Part shown: positions 57,409 to 64,000 of the stretch, piece by piece
How the letters are laid out: every line of letters begins with the position of its first letter
Numbering within the stretch: position 1 is the stretch's first letter
Origin: Neurospora tetrasperma FGSC 2508
Taxonomy: Eukaryota > Ascomycota > Sordariomycetes > Sordariales > Sordariaceae
DNA: 64,000 nucleotides
Direction of reading: 5' to 3'
Assembly: GCF_000213175.1 (NCBI RefSeq)
Contig: NW_009799101.1
Location: forward strand, 2,214,874-2,278,873
Program-made: the position numbers and the translations under genes
The notes under the pieces: model-generated
Database searches by the model: none
What the model was told of the DNA's origin: nothing
The model's input: only the letters and a program-made list of their open reading frames with translations

Positions 57409-60400
57409 CTCCGGTCATTCTGAGATGATGAGAACCCAGTGGATCGTCGTCGCATGGTGGACATTTCACATCACATTACCACCTGCTAGTTGCTAGTAAC
57501 GCTATAGAACACTCTTGTATGTAAGTGGTTGGTTTTCGACGTCCCTGAAAGAGAAGCGAAGGGTTGGGAATGGACTTTTTTTTTGTGTTTAGAGCTTTTG
57601 TTTTCCTTTGTTTTGTCTTTTTGCGTGTGCATTGTCTGCCCCAGTTTAAAAGACCCTGCTATCTGGATGTGTAGAACTATACGGATTCGATGTGGTGAGC
57701 GATATTCAGGATGGCGATGCCAAGCCGTGCCTACTCATTCGTTATCTGTGATCTCACGACAACCTAGGCCTTGTGACTTTCTAAACTGAGACCGTGTTCC
57801 CCTCTCTTACTGAGGGGGCTGGTCACTAGTGGACGACGGGAAATAACTTGAACTAATAATACCGAAAGAGAACGTTCCGGCGGTCGAGTTCGCCAATTCT
57901 TCGGGACATCTGCTCCCCCACACACACACAATGAGGTACGCTGTAAGGAATCCAATGGCAGAAGAGGTGTGCTTCGGTTGTGCTCACCCGATAGGCCATC
58001 GCCATTCTCGAACATCCATCCAATCAGAACGAGCGTCTTATCCAACGTGATTTCCCTTTTGGAATTCATGGTATCTGATCTTCTCTGGGGACCTGCCATG
58101 ATGACGGCCGGAGATCATTTCGTTGCCCTGTGCTCCTTTTACTATGTGGCCTTCGGACGTCCGTGACACAATACACGGGGCGAGATGAGTGGCTGTTCGC
58201 CCTGAATCTCCTTGCTTCCGCCTCATGTTGCCCAAAGTCTAAACCGACGACTACACTATGTACCAAGAGGCTCATCGAGCGATCGGCGGATAATTGTGTG
58301 CGGGCATCTACACGATTACCACCTCCCCAACCAATTCGTTGACCATGCGGCTACGGAGCCCGTGCGACGACTGACCTACTGCGACTGTTCCCAGCAAGGT
58401 TACTCCCAGCCAGGTTGCGGAACATCTCGGGCAGGTCAGCCCCTTGCTTCTCGTTCCCGTCAAGCCAGTGTTGGGCGGGGTTCCAGAGTCTCGGTTGCCC
58501 GGGGTTGGGACTTCCCAGGTGCGGGATACGGAGAGGATTACCCATTCACAGACAATCGTACGAATGCAGGCACTTCGGACCGGCAGCGACCGCCGGTAAT
58601 GGCCATGGCGGGAAGACCGACGGGGCTGACGGCGGCAGTTTGGCCGGGCTTTGTCTGCTTGGTTCGTGCGCCGTGTAATCCATCAGTCGTACATAGCCCA
58701 TATGGCTGAATGGTCAGCGCCTGGTGTACTCGTCCGTCGCAAACCTGCATCATGATGCAGTTGTAGTTTGCTTCCCAATGCGAAGGCCGTGTCTCTACGA
58801 CTTCCGGTGTCCGGGACCAGCGGGAAGCCAACTACACATGTAGCACTGAATGAGCTGGGGGGGTTTGATATCAGTATCCGCTCTCGCGTAGATGAAGGCA
58901 AGGTGTGATGTCCTCTGCGCCGCAGCTACGTTACCCTTGCGGTACCATTTGGGTATCAAGTTCAACCAGTATGTTGTCCATCAATGACGGAGAAACGGGG
59001 AGTTCAGGTTGTGCCCTGAATTTGTGGACAAGACGGAAGCATCTCCAACACCACGTGAAGGAATGAGACGGCGGAGCAGCCTTGCCCGGTTACGGTGTTG
59101 TAATGGATGTACCGACATACCCACCTACCCGTGCAACATGCATTGTGTGTCGCCTTGTACATAGGTGTATACAGCCTATAGCGCTAGAAAGCTGCTGTAC
59201 ACTAGGTACCTAGGCCTGTAGTCCGCACTCGTCGCCCACCGCACTAACAGGCCGCTCTCAGACCCAGAAGAGAAGCCCTAAACTAGGTTTTTGCCCCCAT
59301 GTGTGCTAGTGAAACTCCAATGGCCAGCCTATCGCCGAAATTGTGCAAAATTGAGAACCTCTCTGGTCTGGCTATGTGTGGGCTTGATTGAACGTTGTCA
59401 TGACATTGTTATCTGTCCTGTACTGTCAGATATACCGGATTACCCTTACCAAGACTATCTATCTTTGTGTCATATTCATGATGATGAGATCACCCAACAA
59501 CAACACGGTGGAAAAATAAACGCACAAAGCACAAATTAGCCACATGGTGCCAAAATAGACGACCGATGATGGAACTTGCGAAAAGGCGGGAGTGAGTTGG
59601 TAGTAGGCCGGATATCGTGACCAAGGAACCCGTAAAAGGAGCGCCGGCGGAAGGGGTCAACGAGGTAGTCAAAGAGGTGGGGGGGGGGAGTGTGTGTGTG
59701 TGTCGGTGTTAGTGTAGTTGGTGTGCCTTGGCTGGTTCCCTTTGCAAGCGGTCCTCTTCGAAGAGACAACATGGAGACACTTCAAGTTGAACACAAGTAA
59801 CCAGTCGATGAGGTTGGCATTTGCACGGTACGCTCTCCCTTTGGACTAAGACGGAATAGGTATGCTGGGGAGGCGCACATGTTCATGGCCACTATGTGCA
59901 CCCCAGGTGGCGCGGGGAGAAAGAGGTGTCACCTCATCTATCCATTGTCGAGGCTTGTCATTCCTTCTGTGTTTCTGCAGAACCATCCATTTGCAACCAT
60001 TCAGGCCCTAATCACTCATCACACACATCCATGGCATGGCAACAGGGCCCCCAATTATCGGCAAACCCAAATGATCTTGTGACTGGCATGTTGAAAGACA
60101 GCCCTTTGGACCGGCTTTGTTGCTTTGTTCGATCTGATGGCCTAGTCCATGCTTCCATGCCATGCCCATTTTGATGCCAATTGTACACGGTTCAGCAGGT
60201 ACGCAAGCGCGGAAGCAACACGGTGACTGCCCGCTCTGCGGCGCGTTTTGATGACTGCAGCTGAGCCCCTGGTTCATTCCCATACCTACCTACCTAGGAA
60301 CCTAGGTACCGAGAAGAGAAGCTTCAGAAAAGAGGGAGGTACCTACCTACCTAGCCTCTACCCGTATCTAGGTTAGGTTGCCCAAGGCAAACAGCGATGA

Positions 60401-61247
60401 CAGGTGAACAAGACAATGGTAAGCGAGGGCCAGAAGGTGTTCGCGACAATGGTAAAGTACAGTACAGTTTACCGGTACAGTAGGTGAGATGGTGTCCTGC
60501 CTGTCTTGTCCGTGTGCGCGTCGAGATTGTGCCCGTTGTGTCGGGTGCCCGTCAGGCTGCCAGTTGTTGTAAGTGGTACCTCTCCGGTCGGGCATCTCCC
60601 TACGCCGTACTTGTATGGTACTAGCTGTCTGTACCTGTTCTACGTATGGGGGCGCACACCCAGGGCAGGAAGAATGGATTGGACTAATTATCACTGGCAT
60701 TCATCCCATCTCCTTCTCTTCCCTCCTCCTCCTCCTCCTTCTCTCTTCTTCTTCTTCTTCTTCTTTTCCCTTTTCTTCTTCAAAGAAACAAACACGCACT
60801 TCTGCACCATCGATTCAGCACCGAGAGTCATCTCCTGTCACAGAGAGATCATCGCGATAACAACAGCTCTGCCGTTTCCCTGCCTCCACACTTTTGATCC
60901 GACCAAATCCACTTTGGCCCGAACAAGAGTTACTTTGCCAGCTGCGCATCTCCTTCGGACATCTGGTAAGTGACTCAGGAGCGGACCCTAGAATACCACT
61001 TTCCCCCCTCAATTCAACCCACGTCCCCCCTGATAATAACCACGGGCATTGTGTCCCATGGCCCACCCCCCCCCCTCCTCTTTGGTGCCGCGCATCAGCC
61101 TGCGACCACGACGAGTGCGTGTGTGCGATTAGGGCACATCGTCATATCGACCGGTGTACCTTGGCTCTACTTGGACCTACACCGTACTGTGTGCGTGTAT
61201 GCGTGTGTGTATCATACATACTATAGTATAGTAGTTGTACATGGTCC
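57409..61247. other. Long gene-free region upstream of the STB3-like gene
   Basis: About 3.8 kb. It contains a G-run plus (TG)n at ~59679-59703, clustered CCTAGGTACC-type palindromes at 59200-59215 and 60284-60375, and a CT/CTT microsatellite at ~60720-60785. The right end is the likely leader of the STB3-like gene. A strong gtaagt donor at 60966, with a possible acceptor at ~61226 or 61231, suggests a leader intron. Frames such as the one at 58212-58709 lack family resemblance. Confidence 0.4.
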
Positions 61248-62576
61248 ATGGCCCTGGTCGGCATCACGACTGATAACAAAAAGACCGCCACCGCCGTTGT
61301 CCGTCACTCCTCCTCCTCCTCCTCCTTCCATCATCATCATCATCATCACAAGCAACAGCACCATCATACCTCCTCACCAACGCGTCGTCGCGTGTCTGCC
61401 CTCCTCCCGCCGTATCGTGCTAACACCCACTGGCGCCGACTCGCAGACACGTCTCGAAGCACACCTACGTCAACAAAGGTCAACAAGGCAATCATGGCAT
61501 CTGCTGTTCGCGATATCACTACGACCTCCCTCGGCCGAGACAACTTAACTGCTGTAGCGGCCCGGAGTGTCCCTGTGACGGCAACTCACCCGATCCCCCT
61601 CCCTACTCCTCCCAACTCCATGTCCCCTACACTGCCTCCCCATGGGCTCAAGGCCCAGCTTCAGAGAGCTCGGATGGACCAACACGTCGACTCGGATCTG
61701 GACCTCCATGGCGATCACGACACCGATCACAACGGTAGTGCCGGTTCTCCCCCATACGAGTCGGCCGGCATCAACCCTGCCATGTTGGCCAAGTTCCATC
61801 TACCAGAAATCCTCTTGAACCACGGTCCGCTTGCGATCCGTCATATCATGGGTTATCTCACGAGCTCTATCCCTGGCTTTGCTGAGATTCCTCCGACAAA
61901 GGCTCGGAGGTTGGTTGTGGGTGCTTTGGAAGGTCGAGGAAGTGGAGGCGAAGGCGGCGGTCTGGACGGTGACGTACAATTTGAGAAGGTGGGCTGGGGA
62001 ATATGGCAAGCCAGGAGGCGTGGCCAGCCCTCCGGGTATATGGCAGCACGCCGAGCATCGCCACACGGTGACAGTCAACCCGCAAGTATTCCCATCACCA
62101 GGAATGGCGGTTGGAACCTAGATCGCTTGCGCATCGCAGCGGCTGGTTCCCTCGACGGTGAATCTTGCGCGGCATTCTCCTTTGACGATCGGTCTATGCA
62201 CATGATGGACCACGAAGCGGACAGGATGTCCTTGGATGGTTCGGCGTCGGCCTCCTGCTCAGAGGCACCTGATGACGACGATGATATTGCTATGGATGAC
62301 GACACGGAAGACGCTACAGATGATGAAGACTGGGCCGCTGTTGGTGCGGCTGCGCTTCGTGCGACTTCATATCAAGCCCCATCCGACCGGTTCCTCAACG
62401 CGAACAGTGTCTACGCTACTGGTGGGCTACGGTCATTCTCTTCATCAGTGGGAATGGCACGCTCGCCACAGTTCCGCACCTTCAACTTTTCAACAACAAC
62501 ACCCGCATTGACGACCCCGTCAGATGCGCAAGAAAGGGAGGCCGTCGAGGCTCTCCTTCGACTTGGATCTGTATAA
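61248..62576 (+). CDS. stb3: Sin3-binding protein STB3-like
   Basis: A single-exon frame of 442 residues from the ATG at 61248; the ATG at 61494 (MASAVRDITT) would give 360. The N-terminal ~80 residues are Ser-, His- and Arg-rich, with a run of His coded by CAT/CAC repeats. The family core at ~177-258 includes NPAMLAKFHLPEILLNHGPL, AIRHIMGYLTSSIPGF, PTKARRLVVGALEGR and VQFEKVGWGIWQARRRG. The rest is disordered, with an acidic Asp/Glu block near 345-365 and a final helix AQEREAVEALLRLGSV. Family knowledge: yeast Stb3 binds the ribosomal RNA processing element in promoters, interacts with Sin3-Rpd3 and represses ribosome-biogenesis genes when TORC1 is off. The same role here is inferred. Codon use supports coding from 61248, but the start remains uncertain. 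Confidence 0.88.
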   Translation: MALVGITTDNKKTATAVVRHSSSSSSFHHHHHHHKQQHHHTSSPTRRRVSALLPPYRANTHWRRLADTSRSTPTSTKVNKAIMASAVRDITTTSLGRDNLTAVAARSVPVTATHPIPLPTPPNSMSPTLPPHGLKAQLQRARMDQHVDSDLDLHGDHDTDHNGSAGSPPYESAGINPAMLAKFHLPEILLNHGPLAIRHIMGYLTSSIPGFAEIPPTKARRLVVGALEGRGSGGEGGGLDGDVQFEKVGWGIWQARRRGQPSGYMAARRASPHGDSQPASIPITRNGGWNLDRLRIAAAGSLDGESCAAFSFDDRSMHMMDHEADRMSLDGSASASCSEAPDDDDDIAMDDDTEDATDDEDWAAVGAAALRATSYQAPSDRFLNANSVYATGGLRSFSSSVGMARSPQFRTFNFSTTTPALTTPSDAQEREAVEALLRLGSV

Positions 62577-64000
62577 TACCACACACATGCATGGCTCGGC
62601 GTTCAACAAGGGGCAGGGCATAACATTAGGCACCCAATTGGGCGCTGCCATCTCTATCTCGCTGGGCACGAAACTTGGTTTCCGTGCTCAGGATTTGGAG
62701 CCACATCTACCAGGTTTCTTCCCTCATACACGACCAAAGACGGCGCCATTTCGCCAACAAAGCATTCATATCGACTTTTGACTTCATCGGCTTTTTATCT
62801 TTGCTACGAGGCGTTTGGCGTCTCAACGATCACACTCAACTCAACTTCGCTTCTTATGCTATCCCTGGAGGAGAGTATTTTGGCTACCAGACGCTCGGGT
62901 TTCCGCCACAGTGAGCTCTAATCCACCTGATCGGCCAGAGATGGAGATTGGCAACTTTTACATAATTGCCTTGCCTCTCGTCACACGGGACGCCGTGGAT
63001 CTGGGTAGCCTTTCCACGTTTGCTTCGAGAGGCACCTTGCATAAACCACTTGGCCCGCTTTGGAAGTATCAGTTAGGAGCAAGATCATACTAGCCTAGAG
63101 CTCTCGGCTTTGTCACCTTGATTGCTCAGGTTTGCTATATTAGGGGCGTTGGTTTCCCTTGTTGGTTGAAAGAAAGTCTTTCACCTACCCCTTGATACCC
63201 TTTTTAGTGCGCCGTCGGATTTGGAGTTTACCATGTTTCCTGGCTTGTGATAAGGCAACGGAAACAGGCTAGCGCGACTGCCGGTTCTGAATCCGAGGAG
63301 ACGACGGAACAGTCACCCAATTCGAGGTTAATGCTTGCCTGGGTGCCGGTCACGGGTTATCCTGGGGTTTCGTTGTGTACATGTTTTCCGGTCAACCTTC
63401 TGAGGCCGGTAGCCCGTATTTTGATTATTCATTTTTTAAAAAGCAGAACACTGGGGCTAGGACGAGAACGTTGCTTAATTTCTTGGAGAGATATGGACAA
63501 GGCAGAAAGGACGGCGCGCAAGCGAACACAAAGACATACAACTCTGACACAATTTCCCTAGAACAGGAAAGGATGAGCAGAACAACGAACAAGTAATGAT
63601 GAATGAAAGCAGGCATTGCGTGGGCGTGGGAAGCATATGTTTTATTCATTTCATGTTTTCTCTGGAACTATGCTACCATCACGACTATACTACTATTGAC
63701 GAATTTGGTGATTTATGATGGATGGGGGATGAACTAGGGCTTAGGGCTTTGCAAGGTCATGTAGACGAAGGCATGGGAGAAACATTTTTCGGGTTTCTGG
63801 AAACGACCAAGAACATGATACCGTGGATATCGACGCTTCCATCGAACGAGCGAAGGAGAAGCGAAACGAACGGGCATGGGCCGCTCGCGGATCGATCCCG
63901 ATCCGTACCTGCTGCAACCGGGGAAGTTCTGGTGCGGTCCGCACCAAGGCAAAAGGCGGTGACAGCGCAAGCTCGTTGACCGACTCCACGGAACCAAACA
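62577..64000 (+). other. Downstream region of STB3-like gene
   Basis: About 1.4 kb, the first part likely a long 3' UTR. No supportable gene on either strand up to the window end. Confidence 0.4.

Noticed and set aside
58212-58709. 165-codon plus-strand frame
   Set aside because: Amino-acid composition is unbiased noise, there are overlapping frames on both strands, and no motif or splice context.

Overview
The window is nuclear DNA of a filamentous ascomycete, most likely Neurospora or a close Sordariaceae relative. The genes have short introns (about 60-190 bp, some to 380 bp) with GTRNGT donors and CTAAC-type branch sites. Codon use is C-ending, intergenic DNA is rich in microsatellites, and one AT-rich block is almost free of CpA/TpG, which is the footprint of repeat-induced point mutation (RIP). 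No bacterial-type operon, CRISPR array, rRNA or convincing tRNA is visible. Most genes are spliced, so I rebuilt exon structures by hand from splice signals, phase and protein continuity. Exon lists are in the entries.

Layout. 0-8 kb: splicing factor CWC22 (minus, runs off the left edge), divergent from the tiny membrane subunit DPM2 (plus); then a BCAS3-like beta-propeller protein (minus). 8-18.5 kb: an NTF2-like protein, a large ING/PHD chromatin reader and a bactofilin-like protein, all minus, separated by long non-coding stretches. 21 kb: an assembly gap whose flanks look like two readings of the same sequence. 22-26.5 kb: an unrecognised multi-pass membrane protein and a one-finger C2H2 transcription factor (both minus). 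26.5-37 kb: a 10 kb gene desert containing a 2.9 kb RIP-mutated DNA transposon relic with well preserved 56-bp terminal inverted repeats, and smaller inverted-repeat elements.

37-64 kb is gene-denser: a DUF3602/PAR32-like protein, the mitochondrial import J-protein PAM18/TIM14, a Gfd2-type DEDDh exonuclease-fold protein, Ku80 (non-homologous end joining), a TMEM205-like membrane protein divergent from Ku80, an unknown Ser/Pro-rich protein, a DUF1295 steroid-reductase-like ER membrane protein divergent from DNA topoisomerase III, a possible small membrane protein, and a Sin3-binding STB3-type protein.

These are housekeeping nuclear genes (splicing, glycosylation, protein import, DNA repair, chromatin) and do not form a pathway cluster. 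The most interesting signals are: the TOP3 locus with an in-frame upstream ATG that adds a textbook mitochondrial presequence; a bactofilin-like gene in a eukaryote; the RIP-mutated transposon with unmutated ends; an intron of the ING gene that is itself coding-like; and several extremely small coding exons (3, 7, 12 and 15 nt).
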